Shown here: positions 37,236 to 49,317 of the stretch, in pieces
Numbering within the stretch: position 1 is the stretch's first letter
How the letters are laid out: every line of letters begins with the position of its first letter
Assembly: GCA_963921195.1 (NCBI GenBank)
Contig: OY992536.1
Coordinates: 230,118,023-230,182,022, forward strand
Source of the DNA: Pegoplata infirma
Lineage: Eukaryota; Arthropoda; Insecta; Diptera; Anthomyiidae
Reading direction: 5' to 3'
DNA: 64,000 nucleotides
The notes under the pieces: model-generated
The model's database searches: none
What the model saw: the letters and a program-made list of their open reading frames with translations, nothing else
What the model was told of the DNA's origin: nothing
Position numbers and translations under genes: made by a program

Positions 37236-38938
37236 ATGTCTGAGACATTTTTCGTATAGAAAAAATCTCGGATTCTGAGACTTTTATCGTAGAGAAAAAA
37301 TCTCAGATTCTGAGACATTTTTCGTATAGAAAAAGTCTCAGATTTTAAGACATTTTTCGTATAAGAAAAGTCTGAGATTCTGAGACATTTTTCGTATAGA
37401 AAAAGTCTCACATTCCGAGACTTTTTTCGTATGGAAACTTTTTCAGATTCTGAGACGTTTCAGATTCTGAGACATTTCTCGTGTTGAAAAAGTCTCAGAT
37501 TCTGAAACATTTTTAGTATAGAAAAAATTTCAGATTCTGAGACATTTTTCGTATAGAAAAAGTCTCAGATTCCGAAACATTTTTCGTATAGAAAAAGTCT
37601 TAGATTCTGAGACATTTTTCGAAAGAAAAAGTCTTAGATTCTAAAAACATTTTTCGTATAGAAAATGTCTCAGATTCTTAGACATTTTTCGTACAAAAAA
37701 AAAGAAAAAAGAAAGAGTTTTCGAGACAGTTTTCGTATAGAAAAAGTCTCAGATTCTAATACATTTTTCGTGATGAAAAAGTCCCAGATTCTGAGACATT
37801 TTTCGTATAGAAAAAGTCTTAGATATTGAGACGTTTTTCGAATAGAAAAAATCTCAAATCCCGAGACATTTTTTGTGTTGAAAAAGTCTCAGATTTTAAG
37901 ACATAGAGAAATGTATAGAAAAAGTTTTAGATTCTCAGACATTTTTCGTATAGAAAAAGTCGTAGATTCTGAGACATTTTTCGTATAGAAAAAGTATCGG
38001 ATTTTTGTATAGAAAAAGTTTCAGATTATAAAACATTTTTCGTACACAAAAAAAAACTTTGTCAAATTACTAGGAAGTCTTGTAATCCCATTTTACCAAT
38101 ATTTGACAGTTTTCCTTGTTTTTTTAACAAATCGAAATTTACATTTTTTTTGTAATTTTACAAATTTTTTTTTGTAATTTTACAAATTTCTAAGATAATT
38201 TTACAAAAAAATCTAGTAAATTCACGAGAATTCCTTGTAATTTTAATTGCGCCAAAAAACTGTAAATTTGCAATTTTTTTGGTAAAAAGCTTGTAAAATT
38301 ACAAAATTATTGGTAAAAAGTTTGTAAAATTACTAGGAATTCTCGTAAAATAGGAGGTAGCAAAAAATCTAGTAAAATTACGAAACCTCTTTGTAAATTT
38401 TATCGTGTCAAAAAATTTGTAAATTTAAAATTTTATTTTTATTATCAAAAAAATCTAGTAAATTCACGAGAATTCCTTGTAATTTTAATTGCGCCAAAAA
38501 ACTGTAAATTTACAATTTTATTGGTAAAAAGCTTGTAAAATTACCAAATTATTGGTAAAAATCTTGTAAAATTACTAGGAAATTTTGTCAAATAGGAGGT
38601 AGCAAACAAAAAAAAGTTACAAGTTTTTCTTGTAATTTTACAAGGTTTTTTTTGAGTGTATAGAAGAGGTCTCAGATTCTGAGACATTTTTCGTATGGAA
38701 AAAGTCTCAAATTCTGAGATATTGTTCGTATAAAAAAGTCTCAGTTTCTAAGACATTTTTCGTTTAGAAAAAGTCATATAGAACAAGTCTCTGATTCCGA
38801 GATATTTTTCGTATTTTAAGACATTTTTCGTGTAGAAAAGTTTTAGATTCTCAGACGTATTTCGTATAGAAAAATTCTCAGATTCTGAAACATTTTTTGT
38901 ATAGAAAGAGTCTCGGATTCTGATTCTAGGTCCAATAT
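37236..38938 (-). repeat. Diverged satellite block, opposite orientation
   Basis: Units of AGTCTCAGATTCTGAGAC + ATTTTTCGTATAGAAAA type, less diverged than the 26-29 kb block but still irregular. Split at 38045-38658 by a TA-flanked MITE. Orientation is opposite to the main array. Confidence 0.9.
38045..38658. mobile_element. TA-flanked MITE, CACTC family type 2, copy 1 (in satellite)
   Basis: Ends CAC(TC lost)AAAAAA and TTTTTTTGAGTG, with TA at 38043-38044 and 38659-38660. Removing the element and one TA restores the satellite phrase TTTTTCGTATAGAAGAGG. The interior is rich in TTGTAAAATTAC blocks, for example GTAAATTCACGAGAATTCC twice. Confidence 0.85.
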
Positions 38939-39060
38939 TTCGGGTAGTTACAAACATCAGCACAAACTCATTACACCCAGTACCACAGATTGGTGTAGGG
39001 TATAATTATATGTAGGAGAGTATCCATAAAATCGGCCAAGTAGAATTTAACTTTTTTTCT
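38935..39060 (-). mobile_element. Helentron/DINE-like fragments
   Basis: GGTCCAATATTTCGGGTAGT and TGGTGTAGGGTATAATTA are the reverse of the subfamily 2 start. 39005-39060 resembles a degraded 3' end (GAATTTAACTTTTTTTCTTG). Confidence 0.5.
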
Positions 39061-39324
39061 TGTTTTCACTACATTTGTCATATTTACTGCGCCAACCAAG
39101 TATTTGCGTTCAATTTAATGTTAATCACAAATGTATATTTACATATTGTTGTATATATTGTAAAATACACGAGTTTAACCCTAGATTTACCAACCTGTCA
39201 TTTTGAGGGGTGGAGGTTTTGAAATTGTAAAAACCTTTAATATTCAATATTTTTTGCGCGAGTAAGATGTTCGCGTGAGTGAGTCTGTTTTTTTCCGTGA
39301 GTTTGCGTGATTGGATTTTTCATC

Positions 39325-39670
39325 GTTGTGTGGACCCCCATGGGTCCTAAATTTGGGTGTTACCAAAGTTGGCATTCCCGAAAATTTTAATTTGCTTATA
39401 TATCGCTAAATATTGCCGACACAACAAAAATTTCAAAGACATTGTTATTGCCGCCAAATAAACAAAAGCTATCCGAGTAAAATTTTAAAGTTATCGAGTT
39501 TTTAAAATTCTCAAGACCCCAATGGTCCCGTAAATTCACGTGTCTCAAAAATTAAGCAAGGTATAGCAAAACGAAAAAAAAAAATTGTGGATCGAAAGCT
39601 ATAACGATCCTTAAGAGACCCAACTGGGTCTGGGCCCATTGGGTCCTCAAATGTAAATTTAAATAAAATT
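39325..39670 (-). mobile_element. CACTC type 1 MITE, internal fragment
   Basis: Reverse-sense blocks AAGTTGGCATTCCCGAAAAT, AAAGTTATCGAGTTTTTA and CCCATTGGGTCCTCAAATGT match the interior of 57218-58105. Termini are missing. Confidence 0.6.
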
Positions 39671-39710
39671 TTTCCCATTTTCTAGTTCAAATTGGCATAT
39701 TATTAAATAA

Positions 39711-40551
39711 CACCACTCAACAAATCGGTTTTTGGCTCCGGTTTGAAGTTTCATATACAATTTTTAAAGATTTTGACTCCCTGATTCCAACTCCGTGCTC
39801 CAATTTTTCCATCACGTCTAGAATTTTATTTATTCGCGGTTGAAAATGCGAAAAAACGCGATTTTTGCCTTTTTTTGAAAGCCTGCACAGCAGCCGCTGG
39901 GTGGAATAAAAATCTGGTATAAAGCGTGAGAGTAGAATTGAACTATGCTCTCAAAAATATGATAAAAAAAATTTTAAGTTGTTGCACTATTAATGGCCAA
40001 ACATGTATTTTAAAAAAACACTGTCAAAAAAATTAGAAAAAGCACAATTTTTCAAAGGCTCTAAAACAAAAACCAGATGATCAATCTTTACTGCGATGAG
40101 CTCAAAATTTAGGCAAAAGTTCATTCTTTCTTATTGACTTTTAAACCCATTCAAGATATCTTCCGGTTTATACAAAAAATAACACAGAAATCTTAATTTT
40201 GTAAAATATTTATTTTTTTTTGAGTTTTTCTTAAAAAAATATCAAAAAACTAATTTAAATTTTATAAAAATGGTAACCCAATCAAACGCAATAATTAAAA
40301 AAAAATAGTTTTCTATGTTGGAGACCATATACAAATTAAACTTTTGCGCTTTATACCAGATTTGTATTTCACTGAATGGCTGCTTTGCAGGCTTTCAAAT
40401 AATGCAAAAATCGTAATTTTTCGCATTTTCAACAGTGAATAACTAAAAATCTGGACGTGATGGGGAAATTTGGAAAACAGATTTGGAATCAGGAGATCAA
40501 AGTCTACTAAAATTGATCATCAGAATTCAAACCGGAAAATGAGTGTCGAGC
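39711..40551. mobile_element. Fold-back element
   Basis: Left CTCCGGTTTGAAGTTTC, AAATGCGAAAAAACGCGATT, GAAAGCCTGCACAGCAGCC and TCTGGTATAAAGCGTGAG return inverted at 40335-40545. The arms are about 330 bp around a centre near 40130. No ORF. Confidence 0.7.
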
Positions 40552-41202
40552 GTATGAACTTAAAGCAATTGATAACTCGTTATTCATTTTCTTTGAATTT
40601 ATTTAATTTTTCCGTTTTTTAGTTTATTTTTTTCTGAATGTAACCGTTGATATTCTGAATCGATACAGCATACTTGAAGATCTAGAACCAAAATTTCTGG
40701 TAGTTTAAGACTTTATTGATATAATCTGAGTTTTTTTTGACACAATTGCTGTAAATGGCAACGTTTTAGAATAAATTTGGCACCACTTTAATTAAGTGGC
40801 GCTAAATTGTATGTTGCTAGAGAAAACAATGCCAACCTGCAAACATTATTATAACATTTGATTTGGCTGCTAACAAAATGCTTAAACTACTTACAACAGA
40901 AGAAAATAAAAAAAAAATAAACTATTTAGATTTATATTGTTAACATGATATGAATGTATTCGGTTAACCTTGGGTACACACCCCCTTTATGAATACGCTA
41001 GCATGTTGTACATTTGTCCATTGTCACATGATGATAAATAAAAATGTTGTTGTGTGTGCTGTGTTGCCTGCTGCTGTCATTGCATTGAACACCTTCATGT
41101 CTATTATTATTATTGTAATTTTTTGTTGTAACACACACACACACATATGAAGAATTTAAAATTTATAATGCGGAAACTAAAGTTTAGTACAAAGTATATA
41201 TG
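40552..41202. other. Intronic DNA, nothing recognised
   Basis: Possibly single-copy. Contains a (CA)n tract near 41135. No gene recognised. Confidence 0.5.
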
Positions 41203-42281
41203 GGGCATTCCACACCAAATGTCCCTCTACAGAAAAACATGTGACCCGTAAATTTCTGAATAGGTTGTTTAAATAGCCCTATATGAAACTAAGAAAATTG
41301 CGTTTTTGGTTTTTCTAATTTTCAAAAACTGGGCTTAGAAGGCGTGGTCAAATATTGGAAAAATGGTTAAATTTGTGGCGAGTTGCCTTGATTAAATATT
41401 TATCACATTAAAACGGAATGCATCACAATCTCAAAAACTTACATTCTTATATAGTTTTGTATGGGTTATCGATTAAATTTCTTTTTTTGAAAATTTTCAA
41501 AACCCCTTCTGAAATTTTTCATTTTTTAAAAATGTCAATTTATTAAAAATCCGGTCACTTTTTTTTTCTTTTTAAAATTTTTTTTTAAAAGTTTATATGT
41601 TTGTCCATCCACACAAAAAAATTCAGAAACACGTTCTTCGTTTTTTTCGAGAAAATCTCATTTGAATTTTAAATTTCATAAAAAATTAGGAATTTGCTTG
41701 TATTTTCTTGTTTCAACAGAGCGTATGAGTAATATTTATGCAATTATTAATACTCATTCGCAGCGGTAAATCAAGAAAATACAAGCAAATTACAAAATTG
41801 TTATGAAATTTAAAGTTCAAATGCGATTTTCTCTAAAAAAAACGAAGAACGTGTTTCTGATTTTTTTTGTGTGGATGGACAAACATCTAAACTTTTCAAA
41901 AAAAATTTAAAAAAGAAAAAAAAAGTGGCCGGATTTTTGATAAATTTACTTTTTGAAAAAATGGAAAATTTCAGAACGGGTTCTGAAAATTTTCCAAAAC
42001 AAAAAATTTTAATCGATAGCCCATACAAAACTATATAAGAACGTAAATTTTTGACATTGTGGTGCATTCCGTATTAATGTGATAAATATTTAATCAAGGC
42101 AACTCGCCACAAATTTTACCATTTTTCCAATATTTGACCACGCCTCCTAAGCCCAGTTTTCGAAAATTTGAAAAACCAAAAAAGCAATTTTTTTAGTTAC
42201 ATATAGGGCTATCCAAACAACCTATTCTGAAATTAACGGGACACATGTTTTTCTGTAGCGGGACATTTGGTGTGGAATGCC
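41203..42281. mobile_element. Fold-back element, GGCATTCCACACC family, copy 1
   Basis: Ends GGCATTCCACACCAAATGTC and its inverse GACATTTGGTGTGGAATGCC. The arms are about 500 bp, with GGCGTGGTCAAATATTGG, GCGAGTTGCCTTGATTAA and TTTGTCCATCCACAC blocks inverted on the right. The centre is near 41740. A second copy is at 49318-50147. No protein-like ORF. Confidence 0.85.
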
Positions 42282-42299
42282 TCTTATGTCTTATAATAT

Positions 42300-42400
42300 A
42301 TATATCTTAGAATATGAGACTTTTTCCATACGTTAAATGTCTCGGAATTTAAGACGTTTTCTTTTCGAAATATGTCTCAGAATCTAAAAATCTAAATTGT
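42300..42400 (+). repeat. Short satellite remnant, array orientation
   Basis: About three diverged units (AATATGAGACTTTTTCCATA, ATGTCTCGGAATTTAAGACG, ATGTCTCAGAATCTAAAAA) in the same sense as the main array. Confidence 0.65.
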
Positions 42401-42539
42401 TAAAAAAACAAGTAAGAAAGCTATATTCGGCTGTGCCGAATCTTTAAATACCCTCCACCAATGTAATGATTTAAAAAACAAAAAAGTTTGTTTTATTTAT
42501 ACCTCAGGAAATAAAAGTACCAAAAAGTGTACTTTCGGT

Positions 42540-42955
42540 ACTTTTAATGAAAGGTACTTTTTATAAAAGGTACTTTTAATGAAAGGTACTTTTTATAAAA
42601 GGTACTTTTTATAAAAGGTACTTTTTATAAAACGTACTTTTTATAAAAGGTACTTTCTATAAAAGGTACTTTTTATAAAAGGTACTTTTTATAAAAGGTA
42701 CTTTTTATAAAAGGTACTTTTTATAAAAGGTACTTTTTATAAAAGGTACTTTTTATAAAAGGTACTTTTTATAAAAGGTACTTTTTATAAAAGGTACTTT
42801 TTATAAAAGGTACTTTTTATAAAAGGTACTTTTTATAAAAGGTACTTTTTATAAAAGGTACTTTTTATAAAAGGTACTTTTTATAAAAGGTACTTTTTAT
42901 AAAAGGTACTTTTTATAAAAGGTACTTTTTATAAAAGGTACTTTTTGAAAACGGT
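42540..42955. repeat. 16-bp tandem repeat GGTACTTTTTATAAAA, about 25 units
   Basis: Units are nearly identical, with a few variants (AACGTACT, CTATAAAA). Each unit contains the palindrome TTTTATAAAA and a GTAC centre flanked by A and T runs, so it is symmetric like the 35-bp satellite unit. Confidence 0.95.
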
Positions 42956-42965
42956 ACAGAAAAAT

Positions 42966-43690
42966 AGTACCAAAATACTTTTTTACCCATTTTACCCCCG
43001 TAGAATCAGCATTGGCAAAACCCGAGCCTTAGTGAATCCTTTTTCCGGAAGGTGAACCGACACTGCAAATTTGCATTTTCTAGTACCATTATTTAAGGAA
43101 ATATAAAATGTAACAAAAGTACATATTTTTACCCTATTAGAAACATCATTGGCAAAAACCCAGCCTAAGGGGATCTATATTCCGGGAGGTAAACATACAG
43201 TCAAAACTTCAATTCTATGTGACATTTTTTTAAGGAAATATAATAGGTACCAAAAGAACAGATTTTTTCCCTTTTTACCCCCTTAGAATCAACACTGGCA
43301 AAAATTAAGCCTTAATGGATCTATATTCCGGGAGGTTAATATACAGTCTAAATTTCAAGTCTCTATGATCATTATATCAGGAAATTTAAAAAGTACCAAA
43401 AGTACAGTTTTTTTACCCTTTTTACCCCCTTAGAACCAACATTGGCAAAACTTCAGCCATAGTGGATCTATATTGCGGGAGGGTAACATACAGTCCAAAT
43501 TTCAAGTCTCTATGATCATTATATCAGGAGATTTAAAAAGTACCAAAAGTACAGTTTTTTACCCTTTTGACCCCCTTAGAATCAACATTGGCAAAAATCA
43601 AGCCTTAGTGGATCTTTATTCCGGGAGGTCAACCTACAGTCCAAATTTCAGGTCTCTAACTTCACCGGTTTGGGCTGGGCGATGATGAAT
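42966..43690 (+). repeat. About 145-bp tandem repeat, five units
   Basis: Each unit has TACCAAAAGTACAGTTTTTT, ACCCCCTTAGAATCAACATT, GGCAAAAATCAAGCCTTAGT and TATTCCGGGAGG blocks. Starts are near 42970, 43112, 43247, 43394 and 43541. The last units are most alike. Confidence 0.8.
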
Positions 43691-43720
43691 GTATATGTCA
43701 GTCAGTTACATTACTCTTTT

Positions 43721-44083
43721 ATATATTTAAATTTTCCGGATTTGGGCGATTTTTGCCATAAAGTTTATTTCTGTCTTTTATTATTTAACAAAATTTATTT
43801 TTTTAAATAAAAATATTTTTTTTAAGAAATCTGAACAAAATTGAATTTTGGCGATATTTTACATCCGATTTGGCGACAAAGCCAAAAAAAGTCTGGCAAC
43901 CCCGTTAATATGACGAAGCAAAAAATGGACACACACACACATGCTATGTATTATTTTTTTTAATTATTACTTAACGAACTTTTTTTTTATTAAATTTAGA
44001 TTTTGTTTTACATATTTTATAGTTTTTTTGTAAAGATTTTTTTCTTTTTCTCCGTTTTTTTTTTCATTTCCGTATTCTTTCTT
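43721..44083. other. AT-rich intronic DNA, nothing recognised
   Basis: A/T-rich with a short (AC)n tract near 43930. No gene or repeat recognised. Confidence 0.5.
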
Positions 44084-45424
44084 ATGTACATTAGAGGTGT
44101 CCTTAAAAACGAAAATCACCTTTTTATACCTGGTAGGGTCCTATATTGTTCTTTAGTATCTAAAAATGAGTGAGCCAAAATTTGGGGACAATCAGCTAAA
44201 AATAACTCGTGCCGAAAATGGATTGAAGTTTTGGGACATTCTTATAAGAACGAAAAACTCGTTTTTTCTAGTTTTTGAAAAAACATTGGTATTTAATATT
44301 TTTTGTTAAATTTTTTGTAAAATAATATGAAAATGGTACTAAATTACCTTTTCAAAACGACTAATAAAATTAAAATCGGATGAAAAATAAGCATTTTACG
44401 AATACATGCCCCAGACCATTGTATGGTTTTTAGAGCCAGAATTTCAAAATTTTCAAAATTTTTAGGCAAAAAAATAGTAAAAATTTAATTTTACTTTATG
44501 ATCAAATTGAAAACATGTTTAAGATTAAAAATAGCAGATATGGTAGTCAAGCTTTTTTTTTATTTGGCGCGGGTAGTGATAAAATTTCCGCGGATTCCAA
44601 ATAAAATGCGTTTTTCTACAATAATTAAGCAAATTTTTGAAAATTTGTGCTCTATTGTGCGGATCGAAGTGTAAAACGTAAATTCTGTAACTTTTGAGAA
44701 ATCGGATATATGCAGATATTTTGTATTATAGAAATGTATAACGTCTCAAATTTGTCATTTCACCTCAACGAAAAGGGGTTAAAGATGCCCGAATTCTCAA
44801 AAAATTTACAGAATTTATTTATTTCACTTCGTATAATACAATACAGAAAATTGTTTCCCATATTTGCTAAATTATTTTAGAAAAACTCATTTTCTTTGGA
44901 ATCCGCGGAAATTATATCACTACCCACGCCAAATGAAAAAAAAGTTAGACTACCATATCTGTTAGTTTTTATCTATAACATGTATTTAATTTAATTATAA
45001 AGTAAAATTTAATTTTTTTTATTTTTTTGCCTAAAAATTTTGAAAATTTTCAAATTTTGGCTTTAAAAACCATGCAATGGTCTGGGGCATGTTGCGTAAA
45101 ATGCTTATTTTTCATCAGATTTGAATTTCTTTAAGCTTTTTGGAAAGGTAATTTATTACCATTTTCATATTACTTAACGAAAAAATTAACAAAAAAATAT
45201 CATATACCAATATTTTTCGAAAAACTAGAAAAAACGTGTTTTTTCATCAGATAAGAGTGTCCCAAAACTTCAATCCATTTTCGGCACGAGTTATTTTTTT
45301 CCGATTGTCTCCAAATTTTGGCTCACTCATTTTTAGATACAAAACTACAATTTAGGACCCTACCACGTATTAAAAAGTGATTTTGAAAAATTACCTTAGT
45401 CGTTAGGACACCTTTAATGTACAT
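44084..45424. mobile_element. Fold-back element, TA-flanked, tandem pair member 1
   Basis: Ends TGTACATTAGAGGTGTCC and GGACACCTTTAATGTACA. The arms are about 650 bp, with CCAAAATTTGGGGACAATC, AACTCGTGCCGAAAATGG and ATTCCAAATAAAATGCG blocks inverted on the right. The centre is near 44760. If TA is the target, the element proper starts CATTAG. It abuts the next element. Confidence 0.8.
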
Positions 45425-46662
45425 TAGGGCGTTTCATCAAAAACTTTTTTTTGGATTTTTGCAACTCTTGAAGCGGAATATGAATTCTTATGGCCTAAAA
45501 GATTTTTGAGATTTTTTTCAGATTTTTGGAAGGTCGGGATCAACTCGCTCAAATCGATTTTATCCAAAAAATGAGGTTATGAATCATCATTTTATTTTAT
45601 TTTTTTCCCCTGGTGACTTTTTTTACAAAACTGGATACATTACTTCTAAATGTTGCTAGCCTCCTAAAAAAAAATATTAGCGGTCAAAATTATAAGTTCA
45701 AGGGTCACTAAGATGACCTTAAAAGTAAAAATTCAGAATTTCCCGTGTTTTAACCTCAATAATTCGAGAAATAAGCTACGTATGAACATCATGTTGAATA
45801 CGTTAGATAGGTCTTTAAAACACCTTTCATTTAAAACCAATCTGACTATTGTCACTTTTGTAGAAATGTTATAAAAAATAAAAAACTGGGAAAAACTCAT
45901 TTTCTCCCCCATTTTATCGAAAATTGAACTGGTGCATTAGGTAGTTTTTTTTTTTTAAAGTTAAAATAATAACTTTTAAAGACTTTTTATAGATTTTAGT
46001 TAGTGTTTCCAAGCCGGTTAACAAAAAACCGGTTTTTTGTCAAAAAAACCGGTTTGACAAAAACCCGGTTTTCCGGTTTGGAAACACTAAATGCAATCAA
46101 AAAAACTTCTTTTAAGTTTATTATTTCAACTTTACAAAAAAAACTACTAATGGATTCCCTTCGATTTTCTGTAAAATGGGGGAAAAAATGAGTTTATCTT
46201 AGTTTTTTAATATTTCTACTAAAGTGACAAATGTCATTTTGGTTTTAAATTAAAGGTATTAGAAAGACCTATCTAACGGATTCATCATTACGTTCATATA
46301 TTGCATATTTCTCAAATTATTAAGGTTGGAACACGGGAAATTCTGAATTTTTACTTTAAAGGTCATCTTAGTGACCCTTGAACTTATTATTTTGACCGCG
46401 AATATTTTTCTTAGGAGGCTAGCAACATTTAGAAGTATTATATCCGGTTTTGTTAAAAAAAGGCACCAGAGAACAAAAATAAAAAAAAATTATGTTTCAT
46501 AACCTCATTTTTTTGATAAAATCGATTTGAGCGAGTTGATCCCGACATTCCAAAAATCTGAAAAAAATCTCAAAAATCTTTTAGGCCATCAGAATTCATA
46601 TTCCGCTTCAAGAGTTGCAAAAATCCAAAAAAAAGTTTTTGATGAAACGCCCTAATGTACAT
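45417..46662. mobile_element. Fold-back element, TA-flanked, tandem pair member 2
   Basis: Ends ATGTACATTAGGGCGTTTC and GAAACGCCCTAATGTACAT. The arms are about 600 bp (CAACTCTTGAAGCGGAATAT, GATCAACTCGCTCAAATCG). The centre, near 46040, is a run of ACCGGTTTT repeats inside AGTGTTTCCAA...TTGGAAACACT. It shares ATGTACAT with the neighbouring element. Confidence 0.85.
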
Positions 46663-47808
46663 ATCTACACAAAATATGAGTTAATTTAGGGTTATGTTGA
46701 AAACCAATAAGACTTTTTCCACAAAGTCACTCATAACTTTTAAAGTACTTAACCGATTTCAAAAAATACATGAGTTTCTTCCTAGGAAAATTCCGCAACT
46801 TTTGGTACCCCAAGCGTTTAAATCCGTTCCGGATATTGCCAAAAACGTGATTTCAACAGACAGACAGACAGACAGACGGACGGACAGACAGACAGACGGA
46901 CATCGTTAGATCGACTTAAAATCGATCAAGGATCATGAATATATATAATTTATGGGGTCCTAAACCAATATTTCAATGTGTTACACTCAAAAAAAAAAAA
47001 CTTGTAAAGTTACCAATAAATCTCGTGATTTTACGAGGCTATTCTCGTAAAATATGACGTAGGTAAAATTCTCGTAAAATTACGAGGATTTCCTCGTAAT
47101 TTTGAATGCACCAAAAATTGGTAAAATAACCAATTTTATTGGTAAAAATATTGTTTTAAAACCGGAAAAATACAAAAAAAAATGGTAAACTTACAAGAAA
47201 AAATGGTAAATATGTTTAAAAAAATGGTAAATTTACAAACCAAAATGGTAAATTTACAAAAAAAAATTTTGTTAACAACATAAATCCTCGTAATAAAATA
47301 ATTTTTTGTAAAATAACTGTTTTTTTTTTGTAAATTAACTACTCCTCCTTAAATTAATCTTCGTAATAAATTTTTCAAAATTTTGTCAACTTTTTTTTAA
47401 AATATTTTTTAATAAAAAAAAAATACAAAAAAAAAAGTTTTTTTGTTAAACAACATAAATCCTCGTATAACGTAATTTTTGTAAAATAACAGTTTTTTTT
47501 TGTTAATCAACTAGAATCTTCGTAATAAAAACTTTGTCGTAAAATTACAGTTTTTTTTTGTAAAATAACCTTTTAAAATGGTAGAATACAATTACGAAAA
47601 TAAACTTGTAAAATTACCAATAAAACTGTAGTTCTCGTTTGAGCAAAGTACAAGATTTTTTGTTAAAAAACAAGGAAAATTGTTAAATATTGGTAGAACG
47701 GGATTACAAGGCATTTTACCAGGCGTTTTACCAGTTTATTTTTTTGAGTGTACATACGGAATGACAAACTTATATATACCCTCTATCACCAGAGTGGAGG
47801 GTATAAAA
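46663..47808 (-). mobile_element. Helentron/DINE-like element split by a MITE
   Basis: Reverse sense: AACCGATTTCAAAAAATACA, then ACAGACAGACAGACAG (46858-46902), ATCAAGGATCATGAATATAT and CAATATTTCAATGTGTTA. After the MITE it continues at 47751 with TACATACGGAATGACAAACT and ends in TGGAGGGTATAAAA. Confidence 0.7.
46984..47750. mobile_element. TA-flanked MITE, CACTC family type 2, copy 2
   Basis: CACTCAAAAAAAA / TTTTTTGAGTG ends with TA at 46982-46983 and 47751-47752. Excising it with one TA restores GTGTTACATACGGAATG, which matches other Helentron-like copies (GTGTTACAAACGGAATG). The interior is full of GTAAAATTACGAG and ATGGTAAATTTAC blocks. Confidence 0.85.
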
Positions 47809-47975
47809 AAATGTCTCAGAATCTGAAACTTTTTTATATACGAAAAATTTCTCAGAATCTGCGACTATTTCTTTACGAAAAATTTCTTAAAATCTGATAC
47901 GAAAAACGTCTCAGAATCTGAGACTTCTTCAACACGAAAAATGATCTGAGACTTTATACAAAAAATGTCTCGGAC
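47809..47975 (+). repeat. Satellite remnant
   Basis: Four to five diverged units (ATGTCTCAGAATCTGAAAC, AAATTTCTCAGAATCTGCG, ACGTCTCAGAATCTGAGAC) in the main-array sense. Confidence 0.7.
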
Positions 47976-48539
47976 CATTTTTGATGAATTTATGAAAAAA
48001 AGAAGGTTGAGAGAAGGAACTTGCTTCAAACTTTTCAAAATTATATATCTTCTGAACGAATCTTCAAAAAAATCTGTAAAATTTACAGACCATTTACATG
48101 GTCTGGAATAAATCCACATTTAAAATAAGCTTTAGACATACAATGTTTTTTTCTTCAATCACAAACCCTTACCACACGGGAGTTTTCAAAAGGTCCTCAA
48201 AATGAGAAAAAAAATCTAAAAAAAACATTAAAATGTCCGATTTTGCATGGAATGCTCCATATGCACCTTATAAACACACACACACGCATTTATTAAGTGT
48301 ATAATTTTATGGCATAAGACGAGCCCCCCATTTACTCCACCACTTATTCAGCTGTTTTTGTCATTTTTGTTGTTCTTTTTCTTTACAATCAAGTGTGTAA
48401 ATTTATTTACAAAAACAAAAAGAGCGTAATGCACTATTTTTTGTTTTTATTTGTTAAATGTTGTATTTAATTCTATTGCGCATTGAATTTGAGGTTTATA
48501 AATATTTTTTGTGTAGTGGTGGTTTAAGAAATAGCACTA
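47976..48539. other. Intronic DNA, nothing recognised
   Basis: Short (AC)n tract near 48280. No gene or repeat family recognised. Confidence 0.5.
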
Positions 48540-48970
48540 GGTAGGTAAAAAAAAAAAATTCTACAAAAAGTTACTTATTCTTAAAAGAGCAGTGTTTTTT
48601 TAAAAAGTACATTTCCTTAAAAATTATTTTTTTCTTAAAAAATTACTTTCTGCTTAAAAAGTACTTTTTCTTAAAAAAATAATTTTTCTTTAAAAATAAC
48701 TTTTTCGTAAAAAAGTACTTTTTATCTTAAAAACTCTTTTAAAAAGTACTTTTTTTAAAAGTACTATTTCCTAAAAAAGTACTTTTTCTACTTTTTCTTA
48801 AAAAAACTACGTTTTCTTTAAATAAGTACTTGTTTTTTAAAAAGTACTTTTTCTTTGTGTAAACAAACATAGAAAGTTAGTTTTCTCACCAAAGTACTTT
48901 TTCTTTAAAAAGTACTTTTTCTATAAAAAGTAATTTTTCTTTAAAAACTACTTTTTCTTAAAAAAAATAT
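48540..48970. repeat. Degenerate AAAAAGTACTTTTTCTT tandem repeat
   Basis: About twenty irregular units centred on the palindrome AAAAAGTACTTTTT. A related array is at 50485-50930; both contain TTTGTGTAAACAAACATA. Confidence 0.85.
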
Positions 48971-48984
48971 TCTTCTAATTCTGA

Positions 48985-49205
48985 GTAGGTTTACTCTAGC
49001 TCGAGGTCATTATTTCCTTTCCTAATTAAAACTATGATATTCTCATAGAATAATTCAAGAAAATTACTTTTTTTTGTTTTAAATTTATTTATGTTGGTAA
49101 TTTTTGCAAGACTTTATCAACACCATTTCAGGAATTTGTCAGATTCCATTGTCAAGATTATTTAGCAAATATAGAAACCCTCTAGTACTCTACTTCCATT
49201 AGGAA
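48985..49205 (+). repeat. Dispersed repeat with AGCTCGAGGTCAT
   Basis: TCTAGCTCGAGGTCATTATT and TCCATTGTCAAGATTATTTA blocks recur at 50235-50460 (+), 58130-58315 (-) and 58615-58690 (+). Class unknown. Confidence 0.65.
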
Positions 49206-49317
49206 TTGAAAGACGAAAATTGTACCATCGTAGTAAGATCACTATCGCCAAATAACCAACAAACAAATTTTAATAACAGAAATAGGTTAGTTTAGGTTTG
49301 TGTAATACCATATATAA

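Larger units (their letters stand above)
42408..43720 (-). mobile_element. Helentron/DINE-like element enlarged by tandem repeats
   Basis: Reverse-sense 3' terminus ACAAGTAAGAAAGCTATATT with hairpin ATTCGGC/GCCGAAT, loop TGT (42425-42441), then AATACCCTCCACC. The body is replaced by two tandem arrays (42540-42955 and 42966-43690). The other end is not clear. Confidence 0.55.
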
